From Stenotrophomonas sp. SY1 (GTDB lineage: Bacteria > Pseudomonadota > Gammaproteobacteria > Xanthomonadales > Xanthomonadaceae), in assembly GCF_021202945.1 (NCBI RefSeq), contig NZ_JAJOYR010000001.1, forward strand, positions 186,001 to 250,000: a stretch of DNA of 64,000 bases. Reading direction: 5' to 3'. The notes beneath the pieces were generated by a model. That model was not told the origin of the DNA. It saw only the letters and a program-made list of their open reading frames with translations, and did no database searches. Positions within the stretch are counted from its first letter, which is position 1. Each line of letters begins with the position of its first letter. Shown piece after piece: positions 1 to 9,037 of the stretch. Made by a program: the position numbers and the translations under genes.

Positions 1-105
1 TCCGCACCGAATCGCTCGATGGCGGCAACTGACCTTTGGCATAGCGATCGGGTAATGCCCGGTGCGCTATGCTCACCCACCTTCCACAAATAACGCGAGC
101 GGATC

Positions 106-333
106 ATGGGCAGTTTCAGCATCTGGCACTGGTTGGTCGTGCTGGTCATCGTCCTGCTGGTGTTTGGCACCAAGCGCTTGACCAGCGGCGCCAAGGACCT
201 TGGCAGCGCGGTCAAGGAATTCAAGAAGGGCATGCGCGACCAGGACAAGCCGGCAGCTCAGCTGGGCGATGAATCGGCCAAGGCCGAGAACAGCCAGGAA
301 AAGCAGTCCGAGCACGACAATCAAGCACGCTGA
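106..333 (+). CDS. tatA: Sec-independent translocase subunit TatA
   Basis: Small membrane subunit that oligomerises to form the Tat protein-conducting assembly in the inner membrane. The 75-residue product has a short N-terminal transmembrane helix (about residues 4-21, starting [17 protein letters not shown]), the FG hinge and an amphipathic helix (residues 22-45), then a polar tail rich in Glu, Gln and Lys. Size and layout are typical of TatA/E. It is the first of three tat genes in the usual A-B-C order; tatB begins 15 bases downstream. A TATGCT sequence at 68-73 could be a -10 element, but I see no good -35. The 105 bases before the gene contain nothing else I recognise. Confidence 0.95.
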   Translation: MGSFSIWHWLVVLVIVLLVFGTKRLTSGAKDLGSAVKEFKKGMRDQDKPAAQLGDESAKAENSQEKQSEHDNQAR

Positions 334-348
334 TCCGGAGTACCGGGC

Positions 349-819
349 GTGTTCGATATTGGTTTCAGTGAGCTGCTGCTGATTGCGGTAGTGGCATTGG
401 TGGTGCTGGGTCCGGAGCGTCTGCCCAAGGCGGCGCGCTTTGCCGGCCTGTGGGTGCGGCGTGCCCGTGGCCAATGGGATTCGGTCAAGCAGGAGCTGGA
501 ACGCGAACTGCACGCCGAGGAAATCAAGCGCAATCTGCAGGATGTGCGCCAGTCGATGCAGCAGGCCGGAACCGAGCTGCGCGACCAGGCCCGCAGCGTG
601 CAGGGCGAGGCGGATGCCTTCAAGCAGGAAGTCGAGCGTCCGGCTGACGCCGCCGCACCGGTGGCTGAAACGGTGATCGAGCCGCGGCCGATCGCCTTGG
701 CCGAGCCGGCGCCGGAACAACTCAATCGCGCCATCGCGCTGGACGAAGTCCCCGCGCCGGCCCCCGCCGATGCCGAACCGGCCAACAGCGCCGAAGCCAC
801 GCCGGAGCGGCCGCAATGA
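349..819 (+). CDS. tatB: Sec-independent translocase subunit TatB
   Basis: TatB forms the twin-arginine signal peptide receptor with TatC. The 156-residue protein begins with the family signature [20 protein letters not shown] and PERLP at the end of the membrane helix. An amphipathic, charged helical stretch (about 25-100) and a Pro/Ala-rich, poorly conserved tail follow. The start codon is GTG at 349, which places FDIGF at residue 2 as in other TatB proteins. The gene ends in an ATGA overlap with tatC, indicating translational coupling. The length is in the normal range for TatB. Confidence 0.95.
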   Translation: MFDIGFSELLLIAVVALVVLGPERLPKAARFAGLWVRRARGQWDSVKQELERELHAEEIKRNLQDVRQSMQQAGTELRDQARSVQGEADAFKQEVERPADAAAPVAETVIEPRPIALAEPAPEQLNRAIALDEVPAPAPADAEPANSAEATPERPQ

Positions 820-1565
820 GCGATTCCAGTTTCAATGAAAGCCCGTTGATCGAGCACCTGATCGAGCTGCGCGCGCGCCTGGTGCGCGGCCTGCTCGGGC
901 TGGGCGTGGTGCTGCTGGCGCTGCTGCCGTTCTCACGCACGCTGTATCACCACCTGGCCACGCCGCTGGTGTCGCAGCTGCCTGCCGGGCAGACGATGAT
1001 CGCCACCAACCCGGCCGGTGCGTTCTTCGCACCGTTGAAGCTGACCTTCTTCGCCGCCGTGTTCGTGGCTGTGCCCTGGCTGCTGTACCAGGCCTGGGCA
1101 TTCGTGAAGCCGGGCCTGTATGCGCGCGAGAAACGCCTGGCTGTGCCCTTGCTGGGCTCGGCGGTGGCGCTGTTCTACATCGGCTGTGCGTTCGCGTACT
1201 TCCTGGTGCTGCCGGCGGTGTTCCATTTCCTGACCACGTTCCGCCCGGACGTGATCGCCATTACCCCGGACGCCACCGCCTACCTGGATTTCGTGCTGGC
1301 CATTTTCTTCGCCTTCGGTTTCAGCTTCGAGCTGCCGGTGGCGATGGTGATCCTGGTGCTGCTGGGTTGGGTCAGCCCGCAGCAGCTGCGTGATGGGCGT
1401 GGCTACGCGGTGGTGGGCATCTTCGTGCTCGCCGCGATCCTGACGCCGCCGGACGTGGTGTCGCAGCTGATGCTGGCCATTCCCATGTGCATCCTCTACG
1501 AGCTGGGCATCCATGCCTCACGTTGGTTGCTGCCGCGTGACCAGGACAAGACAGCCGCTTCCTGA
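816..1565 (+). CDS. tatC: Sec-independent translocase subunit TatC
   Basis: TatC is the six-helix inner-membrane core of the Tat system and binds the twin-arginine motif. The 249-residue protein has the conserved N-terminal [13 protein letters not shown] (family pattern hLxELR), the [20 protein letters not shown] segment, YAREKR in a cytoplasmic loop, and the FGFSFELPV motif of helix four. Six hydrophobic segments can be seen. ATG at 816 overlaps the tatB stop. A weak hairpin follows 6 bases after the stop, and the next gene starts about 100 bases further on. Confidence 0.97.
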   Translation: MSDSSFNESPLIEHLIELRARLVRGLLGLGVVLLALLPFSRTLYHHLATPLVSQLPAGQTMIATNPAGAFFAPLKLTFFAAVFVAVPWLLYQAWAFVKPGLYAREKRLAVPLLGSAVALFYIGCAFAYFLVLPAVFHFLTTFRPDVIAITPDATAYLDFVLAIFFAFGFSFELPVAMVILVLLGWVSPQQLRDGRGYAVVGIFVLAAILTPPDVVSQLMLAIPMCILYELGIHASRWLLPRDQDKTAAS

Positions 1566-1570
1566 ATAGA

Positions 1571-1589
1571 CCTGTCAGCACCTGACGGG
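1571..1589 (+). terminator. weak hairpin after tatC
   Basis: A stem of about 8 pairs (1571-1578 with 1582-1589, including a G-U type pair and a 3-base loop) lies directly after the tatC stop and is followed by GTTCTG, not a clear T-run. It may attenuate tatABC transcription ahead of the sensory gene cluster, but it is weak. Confidence 0.3.
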
Positions 1590-1663
1590 GTTCTGCGTTA
1601 CCTTCTGGCCCAAATCTGGCTGCGCGTTGATCGGGCAGGCGTAGGCGCGGCAAGGGGGATTGC

Positions 1664-4600
1664 ATGACGAATAAGAACGGCGGTTGGATCGGCAACGTTT
1701 CGTTGCTTGGCAAGATGTTGGCAGCCTTTGCGTTGGTGTTCCTGTGTTTTCTGGCTGAAGGCGTGGTCAGTTACCGGACCTCGGCGCAGGACGAGGCCAC
1801 ACGCAGGCACGAGGGCCGGCAGATCGAAGTGATCCGTCAGGTGGGAGCGGCCATGCAGGCGGTGCGCCTGCAGCAGATCACGCTGCGCAACCAGCTGTTG
1901 GGCGAAGGCGAGAATCAGCTGGAGGTGTTGGAGCAGCAGCGCATGCTGCGTGACAAGGCGCTGGTGGCGGCCATCGCCGCAGGCGACCCGGCGCAGGTTG
2001 AACGGCTGCAACACGTACAGGCGCAGGCCAGTGTCTGGGACAGTGAATTGGCCAATGTGCTGCGTCCGGTGGCCGGTGAAGCGCTGGCAATGACGCCGCT
2101 GCAACGTCTGCATGCGGTCAGCAACCGTGGCCAGGGCAACGCGCTGGCCGCAGCGCTGGACGGTATCTACGAGTCGGAATTGACCATGCTGCTGGACGAA
2201 CGCAGCCGCATGAGTGCGTGGATCGATCGTGCACACCGGATATCGCTGGCGCTGCTTGCAGTCGGCTTCCTGATCATCATCGGTGCGTTGTGGATGATGT
2301 CGCGGCTGGTGGTGCAGCCGATCAACCGCCTCACCGAGAAGATGACGCGGCTATCCAACGATGACCTGGATGTGGAGATCGATGGGCTGGGCCGTGGTGA
2401 CGAGATAGGTGCCATTTCCCGTGCGCTGGAAGTGTTCCGGCGCAACTCGATGGCCTCGCGCGATGAACACTGGGTCAAGCTAAGCGTCGGCGAAGTGACG
2501 GCGGCCATGCAGGCGATCCAGGAGCCGGAGGCATATGGGCAGGCGCTGGTCTCGCAGCTTGCAGCGCGCATCGGTGCTCCCATCGGCGTGTTCTTCGCCT
2601 GGGACGAGGACCAGCAGGACCTGCGTCTGCAGGGCAGCTATGGATTCCAGCGACGCAAGCACCTGGGGCTGCGTTACGGGCTGGGTGATGGACTGATCGG
2701 CCAGGCGGCGCTGGAGCGACAGCGCATCAGCGTGGAGCAGGTGCCGGACGAATTCTTCGGCGTGCATTCGGCGCTGGGTGAAGCGCCGCCGCGTCAGTTG
2801 CTGGCAATACCGCTGCTGCTCAACGGACAGCTGCTGGGCGTGCTGGAGTTCGGCACCTTCGGCCAGTTCAGTGCCACCCAGGAAGCTTTCCTGGACAACA
2901 TGCTGCCGCGTGCGGCGCTGGGCCTGGACAGCATCCGTCGCATCCAGCAGACCCGGTTGCTGCTGGAGCAGACCCGCGCCCAAGCCGAGGAGCTGCAGCG
3001 TTCGCAGGCGGCCCTGCAGGCGCAGGAGGAAGAGCTGCGCAGTACCAACGAGGAGCTGCAGGGCAAGACGGTCGAACTGGAAGAACACGCCCAGCGCCTG
3101 TCCGCCTCGGAAGAGGAGCTGCGCGTGCAGGCCGAGGAGCTGCAGGCCTCCAACGAGGAGCTGCGGCAGAAGACCGAAGTGCTCAACGAGCAGAAGGACG
3201 TGCTGCAGGTGCTGCAGCGCGAAACCGAATTCAAGGCGCAGGAACTGGCGCGTGCCAGCCAGTACAAGACCGACTTCCTGGCCAACATGTCGCACGAACT
3301 GCGCACGCCACTCAACAGCCTGCTGATCCTGTCCAAGGAGCTGGCCGAGAACGAGAGCGGCCACCTGGACGTCGAGGAAGTGGAGGCGGCGGCGGTCATC
3401 CATGATTCGGGTTCCAACCTGCTGCGCCTGATCAACGACATCCTCGACCTGTCCAAGATCGAAGCCGGCAAGATGGATGTGCATCGCGAGGAGGTGCGCA
3501 TCGAGGCGATCACCCGCGAGGTGATCCGCCATTTCCGCCATATGGCGATGGAGAGCCGGTTGGAGTTCGCCATCGATGTCGATCCGTCGGTGCCCGATGC
3601 GTTGATCACCGACCGCTCCAAGTTGCTGCAGGTGCTCAACAACCTGCTCGGCAATGCATTCAAGTTCACCCGCGAAGGCAAAGTGACGCTGCACCTGGCC
3701 GTGGCCGACAGCGCGATGCGGACCCGCATCGGTGCGGCCGCCGACACGCAGCACCTGGTGCTGGCGGTGCGTGACACCGGCATCGGCATTCCCGAAGAGC
3801 GGCTGGATTCGATCTTCGAGGCATTCGAGCAGGTCGATTCGAGCACCAGCCGGCATTACGGTGGCAGCGGCCTGGGCCTGGCCATCGCCCGTCGCCTGGC
3901 GCAGTTGCTGGGTGGGGAACTGGTGGTGGACAGCGAGCACGGCAAGGGCAGCAGTTTCGCGCTGGTGTTGCCGCTGCTGTCGACATTGACCGCCCCCGCG
4001 CCGTTGCCAGTGGCGGTCGAACGGCGCCCGGAAGGGCCGCGGGTACGCACCAGCAGCGCACCGTTGATCGACTGGATTGCCGATGACCGCCATGCCATCG
4101 CCGCCGGTGAAACGGTCATCCTCACCATCGAGGACGACCCCGCATTCGCGCGCATCCTGGTGGACCTGATCCGCCGCAAGGGCCACCGCGCGCTGGCTGC
4201 GGCCGATGGCGAAAGCGGCCTGGAACTGGCGCGCCGCTATCGCCCCACCGGCATCCTGCTGGATGTGATGCTGCCGGGCATGGATGGCTGGTCGGTGCTG
4301 CAGCACCTCAAGCACGAGCCGGTGACGGCTGCCATACCGGTGCATTTCATTTCAGCCGTGGACGAGGCGGCCAAGGGCGTTGCGCTGGGTGCGGTGGGTT
4401 ACCTGACCAAGCCGGTGGACCGCAAGGCATTGATCGCCGCCTTCGATCACCTGCTGGAAGTGGCCGGCAAGATCGTGCGCAAGCTGCTGCTGGTCGATGA
4501 CGATGATGATTCGCGGTTGGCGCTGACCCACCTGCTGCAGGCCGACAACGTGGAGATCGACCAGGTTGCCTCCGGCGAGCAGGCACTGGAGCGCATCGCC

Positions 4601-5254
4601 ACCCACAGTTACGACTGCATCGTGCTGGATCTCAATCTGGGCGGCATCTCCGGCGTGGAGTTCCTGGAAAAGGCCGCCACGCTGGTGGCGGTGCCGCCGG
4701 TGGTGATCTATTCCGGCCAGGAGCTCAGCCGCGAGGACAGCCTCAAGCTGCGCCAGTACACCGACAGCATCGTGATCAAGGGCCAGCGCTCGCCCGAGCG
4801 GCTGCTCGATGAGGTGAGCCTGTTCCTGCACAGCATCGGTTCGCGCGGTGCCGGCGCCACACCATCGGACGACCAGAACCTCGCCGGCCGCCAGGTGCTG
4901 CTGGTCGATGACGACATGCGCAACCTGTTTGCCCTGTCCAAGTCGCTGCGCGCGCGCGGAATGAACGTGAGCATGGCCCAGGACGGCTACAAGGCCCTGC
5001 AGCAGTTGCAGGAAAACGAGGGCATCGAGCTGGTGTTGATGGACATCATGATGCCGGGCATGGATGGCTACGAAACCACCCGCGAGATCCGCAAGCGTGC
5101 GCAGTGGGCCAACCTGCCGATCATCGCCGTCACCGCCAAGGCCATGCACGGTGATCGTGACAAATGCCTGGATGCCGGCACCAATGATTACCTGACCAAG
5201 CCGGTGGACCTGGACAAACTGCTGTCGATGATGCGCGTATGGCTGCAGAAGTAG
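1664..5254 (+). CDS. Hybrid sensor histidine kinase with three receiver domains
   Basis: A 1196-residue membrane sensor kinase. A short cytoplasmic N-terminus precedes TM1 (about 15-35), then a roughly 170-residue periplasmic helical domain, TM2 (about 192-212) and HAMP (about 213-265). A GAF domain (about 280-420) and a long Glu-rich coiled coil (about 425-530, with repeated EELRSTNEEL-like heptads) follow. The HisKA box has His544 in MSHELRTPLN. The HATPase domain shows DTGIGIPE and GGSGLGLAIA. Three receivers carry phospho-acceptor candidates Asp867, Asp989 and Asp1127. A strong ribosome site (AAGGGGGA) precedes ATG 1664. The gene overlaps the CheR gene by 16 bases, so all four genes to 7663 probably form one transcript. 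The ligand is unknown. Confidence 0.9.
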   Translation: MTNKNGGWIGNVSLLGKMLAAFALVFLCFLAEGVVSYRTSAQDEATRRHEGRQIEVIRQVGAAMQAVRLQQITLRNQLLGEGENQLEVLEQQRMLRDKALVAAIAAGDPAQVERLQHVQAQASVWDSELANVLRPVAGEALAMTPLQRLHAVSNRGQGNALAAALDGIYESELTMLLDERSRMSAWIDRAHRISLALLAVGFLIIIGALWMMSRLVVQPINRLTEKMTRLSNDDLDVEIDGLGRGDEIGAISRALEVFRRNSMASRDEHWVKLSVGEVTAAMQAIQEPEAYGQALVSQLAARIGAPIGVFFAWDEDQQDLRLQGSYGFQRRKHLGLRYGLGDGLIGQAALERQRISVEQVPDEFFGVHSALGEAPPRQLLAIPLLLNGQLLGVLEFGTFGQFSATQEAFLDNMLPRAALGLDSIRRIQQTRLLLEQTRAQAEELQRSQAALQAQEEELRSTNEELQGKTVELEEHAQRLSASEEELRVQAEELQASNEELRQKTEVLNEQKDVLQVLQRETEFKAQELARASQYKTDFLANMSHELRTPLNSLLILSKELAENESGHLDVEEVEAAAVIHDSGSNLLRLINDILDLSKIEAGKMDVHREEVRIEAITREVIRHFRHMAMESRLEFAIDVDPSVPDALITDRSKLLQVLNNLLGNAFKFTREGKVTLHLAVADSAMRTRIGAAADTQHLVLAVRDTGIGIPEERLDSIFEAFEQVDSSTSRHYGGSGLGLAIARRLAQLLGGELVVDSEHGKGSSFALVLPLLSTLTAPAPLPVAVERRPEGPRVRTSSAPLIDWIADDRHAIAAGETVILTIEDDPAFARILVDLIRRKGHRALAAADGESGLELARRYRPTGILLDVMLPGMDGWSVLQHLKHEPVTAAIPVHFISAVDEAAKGVALGAVGYLTKPVDRKALIAAFDHLLEVAGKIVRKLLLVDDDDDSRLALTHLLQADNVEIDQVASGEQALERIATHSYDCIVLDLNLGGISGVEFLEKAATLVAVPPVVIYSGQELSREDSLKLRQYTDSIVIKGQRSPERLLDEVSLFLHSIGSRGAGATPSDDQNLAGRQVLLVDDDMRNLFALSKSLRARGMNVSMAQDGYKALQQLQENEGIELVLMDIMMPGMDGYETTREIRKRAQWANLPIIAVTAKAMHGDRDKCLDAGTNDYLTKPVDLDKLLSMMRVWLQK

Positions 5255-6105
5255 GCACATCCAACATGCCGGCCGGTCGCGATGAGATCGACGACATCGA
5301 AGTCGACGCCTTCGTCCAGGCCATGTCGCGGCGCCACGGTTACGATTTCAGCGGTTATGCGCCGGCGTCGCTGAAGCGACGCGTGCAGTCGCTGGTACCG
5401 GCGCTGTCGGTGCAGCACGTCGGCGAGCTGACCGCGCGCGTGCTGCGTGACGATGCAATGGTGGCGCAGGTGGTGTCGCGGCTGTCGGTGCCGGTGTCGG
5501 AAATGTTCCGCAACCCGGCAGTGTTCCGGAAGCTGCGCGACGAAGTGTTTCCGCTGCTGGCTTCGTACCCGCAGATAAACATCTGGCAGGCCGGCTGCGC
5601 GCATGGACAGGAGGTCTATTCACTGGCGATCCTGCTCAAGGAAGCCGGCCTGTATGACCGCTGCCAGATCTACGCCACCGACTTCAGTGACGAGGCACTG
5701 GCACGCGCACAGGAAGGCATCTTTCCAATCCGCGACGCGCGCTTGTACTCGGAGAACTACCTGGCCGCTGGTGGCCGGCACACGCTTTCGGACTACTACC
5801 ACGCACGCTACGACTTCATGAAGCTCGATGCACGGCTGCGCGAGCGGGTGACCTTCGCCAACCACAACCTTGTCTGCGACGGGGTGTTCTGCGAAGCGCA
5901 GCTGATCCTGTGTCGCAACGTGCTGATCTACTTTTCCGATGCGTTGCAGGACCGCGTACTGGGCCTGTTCCGCAACAGCCTGGTACGTGGCGGCGTGCTG
6001 TGCCTGGGCAACCGCGAGTCGATCCGCTTCGCACCCAGCGCCCGCGATTTCGTGCCGCTGGATGCGGAGCTGCGGTTGTATCGCAATGCCGGGGCAATGC
6101 CTTGA
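5239..6105 (+). CDS. CheR-family protein-glutamate O-methyltransferase
   Basis: An S-adenosylmethionine-dependent methyltransferase of the CheR type (288 residues), which methylates glutamate side chains of receptors. An N-terminal helical domain (about 15-90, with YDFSGYAPASLKRRV) precedes the catalytic domain. Motif I is WQAGCAHGQEVYSLAI, where many CheR proteins have GCATGEEPYS. The later LILCRNVLIYF motif is well conserved. The start overlaps the kinase stop; a later in-frame ATG at 5266 (MPAGRDE) is an alternative start. There is no chemoreceptor or cheA nearby, so its substrate is more likely the neighbouring kinase than a chemotaxis receptor (inference). Confidence 0.88.
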   Translation: MAAEVGTSNMPAGRDEIDDIEVDAFVQAMSRRHGYDFSGYAPASLKRRVQSLVPALSVQHVGELTARVLRDDAMVAQVVSRLSVPVSEMFRNPAVFRKLRDEVFPLLASYPQINIWQAGCAHGQEVYSLAILLKEAGLYDRCQIYATDFSDEALARAQEGIFPIRDARLYSENYLAAGGRHTLSDYYHARYDFMKLDARLRERVTFANHNLVCDGVFCEAQLILCRNVLIYFSDALQDRVLGLFRNSLVRGGVLCLGNRESIRFAPSARDFVPLDAELRLYRNAGAMP

Positions 6106-6683
6106 GCAGCGGTCCGAAATCCAGGCCGCAGGTGCTGGTGGTGGGGTGCTCGGCAGGTGGCTTGTCGGCACTGCACCAGTTGCTGGGCGGGCTGCATGCG
6201 CCGTTGCCGGTGCCGATGGTGGTGGTCTGCCACAGCGGCTCGGAAGACATGCGCACCTTCTGCGAACTGCTGCAGAGCCGCAGCGGGCTGCCGGTACAGG
6301 AGGCCGAGGAACGGCAACTGCCGGCGCCGGGCGTGGTCTACGTGGCACCGGCCGGCTATCACCTGCTGATCGAGCGTGACGGCCGCTTTGCCTTGAGCGT
6401 GGATCCACGCGTGGCGTTTTCGCGGCCGTCCATTGATGTGTTGTTTGAATCGGCGGCAGAAGTGTGGCGCGATCGCGTGCTCGCATTGCTGCTGACCGGC
6501 GCCAACGCCGACGGTGCCGAAGGCAGCCTGCGGGTCCGCCAATGTGGCGGCACTCTGATCGTGCAGGACCCGGACACCGCGCAGGTGCCGATGATGCCGG
6601 CCGCTGCGCGCGAACGGGCCGGTGCCGACCACTGCCTGCCTCTTTCCGAAATTTCCCCCTTGCTGGAAACCCTATGCTCGTGA
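6102..6683 (+). CDS. CheB-type protein-glutamate methylesterase, catalytic domain only
   Basis: A CheB methylesterase domain without the N-terminal receiver of canonical CheB (193 residues). The catalytic triad is visible: Ser17 in GCSAGG, His44 in VCHSGS and Asp137 in TGANADGAEG. The start chosen is TTG at 6102, which overlaps the CheR stop as TTGA and leaves only 10 residues before the first beta strand; upstream in-frame codons would overlap CheR deeply. It should reverse the CheR reaction. Lacking a receiver, its activity cannot be set by direct phosphorylation as in chemotaxis. It overlaps the next gene by 10 bases. Confidence 0.87.
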   Translation: MSSGPKSRPQVLVVGCSAGGLSALHQLLGGLHAPLPVPMVVVCHSGSEDMRTFCELLQSRSGLPVQEAEERQLPAPGVVYVAPAGYHLLIERDGRFALSVDPRVAFSRPSIDVLFESAAEVWRDRVLALLLTGANADGAEGSLRVRQCGGTLIVQDPDTAQVPMMPAAARERAGADHCLPLSEISPLLETLCS

Positions 6684-7663
6684 CCAAGCCCGTTACCGCG
6701 CCGCGACCGAAAATCCTGGCGGTGGACGACAACCCGGCCAACCTGCTGGTGATCCGCCGCGTTCTGGCCAAGCTGGATGTGGATGTGGTCGAAGCCAGCT
6801 GCGGCAACGATGCACTGAAGGCCACACTGGATGATGAGTTCGCGCTGGTGCTGCTGGACGTCTACATGCCGGACATCAACGGCTTTGAAGTGGCCGAGAT
6901 CCTGTCGCAGGAAGAGAGCACCCGGCAGACGCCGATCATCTTCGTCACTGCCACCTACGCCGACGATGTGCACCGGCTCAAGGGCTACGGCTTCGGTGCG
7001 GTGGACTACATGGCCAAGCCGCTGGAAGCGACCATCCTGTTGTCCAAGGTGCAGGTGTTTCTGGAGTTGTACCGGCACCGGGTAGCGTTGCGTGATGCGC
7101 TGAGCGAACTGTCCGAGCGCAACCGCCAGCTGGAGATCGAAGTGGAGCAGCGCAAGCAGATGGAGCAGGAGATGCGCCATCTGGCCATGCACGACATGCT
7201 CACCGGCCTGCCCAACCGCGCGCTGTTCATGGACCGGCTGCAAAGCGCGCACCATCGTGCGTCACGCCACGGCGGCATGTTCGCGCTGGTGTACGTGGAC
7301 GTGGATCGTTTCAAGGATGTCAACGACACCTGGGGGCACGGTGCCGGCGATGCGCTGCTGGTGGAACTGGCTGCGCGGCTGTGCAGCACCCTGCGCGAGA
7401 ACGACACCGTGGCGCGTCTGGGGGGCGATGAGTTCGCGCTGGTGCTGGAGGAGTTGGAAGACATCCAGGACGCACACCGCCTGCTCGAGCGGGTGCGTGC
7501 GGCGCTGCTGACGCCGATGAGCTACCAGCGCGACGGCCAGGAAGTGATGCTGTCCATTGGCGCCAGCATCGGCCTGGCGGCCTATCCGGTCGATGGCGCC
7601 GAGGTGGATGCGTTGCTGCATGCAGCCGACCAGGCGATGTACCTGATCAAGCGCAAGGGTTAG
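6674..7663 (+). CDS. Response regulator with GGDEF diguanylate cyclase domain
   Basis: A 329-residue two-domain protein. The receiver (about 13-130) has VDDNPAN, the phospho-acceptor Asp62 in LLDVYMPD and the switch Lys in MAKPLE. A coiled-coil linker (about 140-175) leads to a GGDEF domain with an intact active site, GGDEF at 250-254, so it should synthesise cyclic di-GMP. An RxxD product-inhibition site (REND, five residues before GGDEF) is also present. ATG 6674 overlaps the end of the methylesterase gene; a longer upstream frame exists but only overlaps cheB. It is the likely output of the kinase-CheR-CheB cluster. Confidence 0.92.
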   Translation: MLVTKPVTAPRPKILAVDDNPANLLVIRRVLAKLDVDVVEASCGNDALKATLDDEFALVLLDVYMPDINGFEVAEILSQEESTRQTPIIFVTATYADDVHRLKGYGFGAVDYMAKPLEATILLSKVQVFLELYRHRVALRDALSELSERNRQLEIEVEQRKQMEQEMRHLAMHDMLTGLPNRALFMDRLQSAHHRASRHGGMFALVYVDVDRFKDVNDTWGHGAGDALLVELAARLCSTLRENDTVARLGGDEFALVLEELEDIQDAHRLLERVRAALLTPMSYQRDGQEVMLSIGASIGLAAYPVDGAEVDALLHAADQAMYLIKRKG

Positions 7664-7731
7664 GGCGCGCAGCACAGCACGAGGAACGTGGCAGCGGCAA
7701 CAGCGGCGAAGGTGATCACCGCGTTGCTTGA

Positions 7732-7763
7732 CCCGTCACTCCCGCCTGCGCGGGAATGACGGG
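7732..7763. repeat. Dispersed palindromic element
   Basis: An inverted repeat with 14-base arms (7732-7745 and 7750-7763) and one mismatch. It is of the CCCGTCACTCCCGC / GCGGGAATGACGGG type scattered through many proteobacterial genomes. It sits between the convergent ends of the GGDEF gene and the membrane-protein gene and could act as a bidirectional terminator-like hairpin. The rest of the 155-base gap shows nothing. Confidence 0.7.
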
Positions 7764-7818
7764 CGGGAAAGCATGGCAGCCATTGCGCGGCTCCAGCCTG
7801 CCCCAGTTTCCGGCGGCA

Positions 7819-8730
7819 TCAGGCCTCGAACACGTGGCCCTTGTTCAGCGGCGGCGGCGTGCCGTTGCCGTTATTGGCCGCAGCCGGCGCCAGCATCTGC
7901 TTCCACGCCGCGTAGACCGAGCCGGCGAACACCGGCATCAGCACCGCCATCAACAGCAGCTGCGCGATGGCCATGGCCGCGGCCTGGCCGGCGACCAGGC
8001 CGATGATCAGCGCCACGATCATCACCGCGAAGTAGATCGCGAAGATCGCGATGAAGGCCAGCACGAAGAACACCAGCATCGCCGGCAGGTTGTGGGCGCT
8101 GGCACGCAGGCTCTGACGCAGTGCCTGCACGCCGGTGGCGTTGTCGAACATCACCTGCGGCGGCATCACGAACAGCGCCAAGGTCAGCGCGGCGAAGGTG
8201 CCCAGCATCAGCAACAGCCACAACAGGATGCGACCGGCCGGCAGCGTGCCGACCAGTGCCTCGATCTGCGACGGCTCCGGCTGCACGCCGGACTGGCTGA
8301 TTTCGTTGAGCTTGAGCGTCACTTCCGAAAGCTTCTGCAGGCCATCGGTGCCGACCAGCACGAACAGCAGCGCGCCCAGCACCAGCGCCGCCAGGAACTG
8401 CGGCAGCAGCGCCATCAGCAGGTGCGGCGCGCGGCCTTCCTGGACGCCGTGCAGCAGGTGTGCCGGACGTGCATGACGGCCCTGGTCGACCTCGCGGATG
8501 GCCCACAGCAGGCCGCCCATGAACAGCGGCCCGGCCAGGATCAGCAGGAATTGCAGCACCAGGCCGATAAACGCCGGGGCCAGCAGCGCCAGCGACAACA
8601 CCAGCGAGGTGCCCACGCCCCACAGCACGCCAAGCGAACCCAACGCCAGCGGCGCGCGCTTGAGCAGACCAAAGCCGGTCAACAGCCATTCCGCACCGGC
8701 AGAGGCCGGTACCTTGCGAATCTCGCTCAT
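7819..8730 (-). CDS. BPSS1780-type integral membrane protein
   Basis: A 303-residue inner-membrane protein with about six hydrophobic segments and no enzymatic motif. The N-terminus (MSEIRKVPASAGAEWL, then a stretch of small and hydrophobic residues) and the overall pattern resemble the family named after Burkholderia BPSS1780, whose function is unknown. There is a cytoplasmic or periplasmic loop rich in Gln and Glu (about 135-165) and a Pro/Asn-rich tail. It is transcribed alone, convergent with the GGDEF gene. Family assignment is from memory of the pattern and not verified. Confidence 0.7.
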   Translation of the reverse strand: MSEIRKVPASAGAEWLLTGFGLLKRAPLALGSLGVLWGVGTSLVLSLALLAPAFIGLVLQFLLILAGPLFMGGLLWAIREVDQGRHARPAHLLHGVQEGRAPHLLMALLPQFLAALVLGALLFVLVGTDGLQKLSEVTLKLNEISQSGVQPEPSQIEALVGTLPAGRILLWLLLMLGTFAALTLALFVMPPQVMFDNATGVQALRQSLRASAHNLPAMLVFFVLAFIAIFAIYFAVMIVALIIGLVAGQAAAMAIAQLLLMAVLMPVFAGSVYAAWKQMLAPAAANNGNGTPPPLNKGHVFEA

Positions 8731-8870
8731 TGCAGTTCCGAAACAGGGGGGGACGCCGGGCAGGCCGACGTGCGCGGATTATCGCCTGAAACCCCGGTTC
8801 CGGTTATGAGGAACAAGTCATGGCTGGTGGGATGGAGTAGTGCGTCGGGTCAGCCTGGAGGCAGAGAGCA

Positions 8871-8995
8871 CCCCTCCCCAACCCTCCCCTTGGCTGCGCC
8901 AAAGGGAGGGGGTAGAAGCGACGGCGCTGCCATCCGATCGACCTGCACGAACCGCCCCTCCCTTTGGCGCAGCCAAGGGGAGGGTTGGGGAGGGG
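8871..8995. repeat. 41-base perfect inverted repeat with quadruplex-forming arms
   Basis: Arms 8871-8911 and 8955-8995 are exact reverse complements over 41 bases, separated by 43 bases. Each arm contains the 19-base tract GGGGAGGGTTGGGGAGGGG (on one strand or the other), which satisfies the usual four-run G-quadruplex pattern. Each arm also has a smaller internal palindrome around GGCTGCGCC. It lies in the 307-base gap between two minus-strand genes (8731-9037), which has no coding sequence. The same 19-mer recurs at five other loci in the window. Confidence 0.9.
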
Positions 8996-9037
8996 TAGCT
9001 TCTGAACGGCGAAAGATCGCGAGAACCCGATCCCGGC

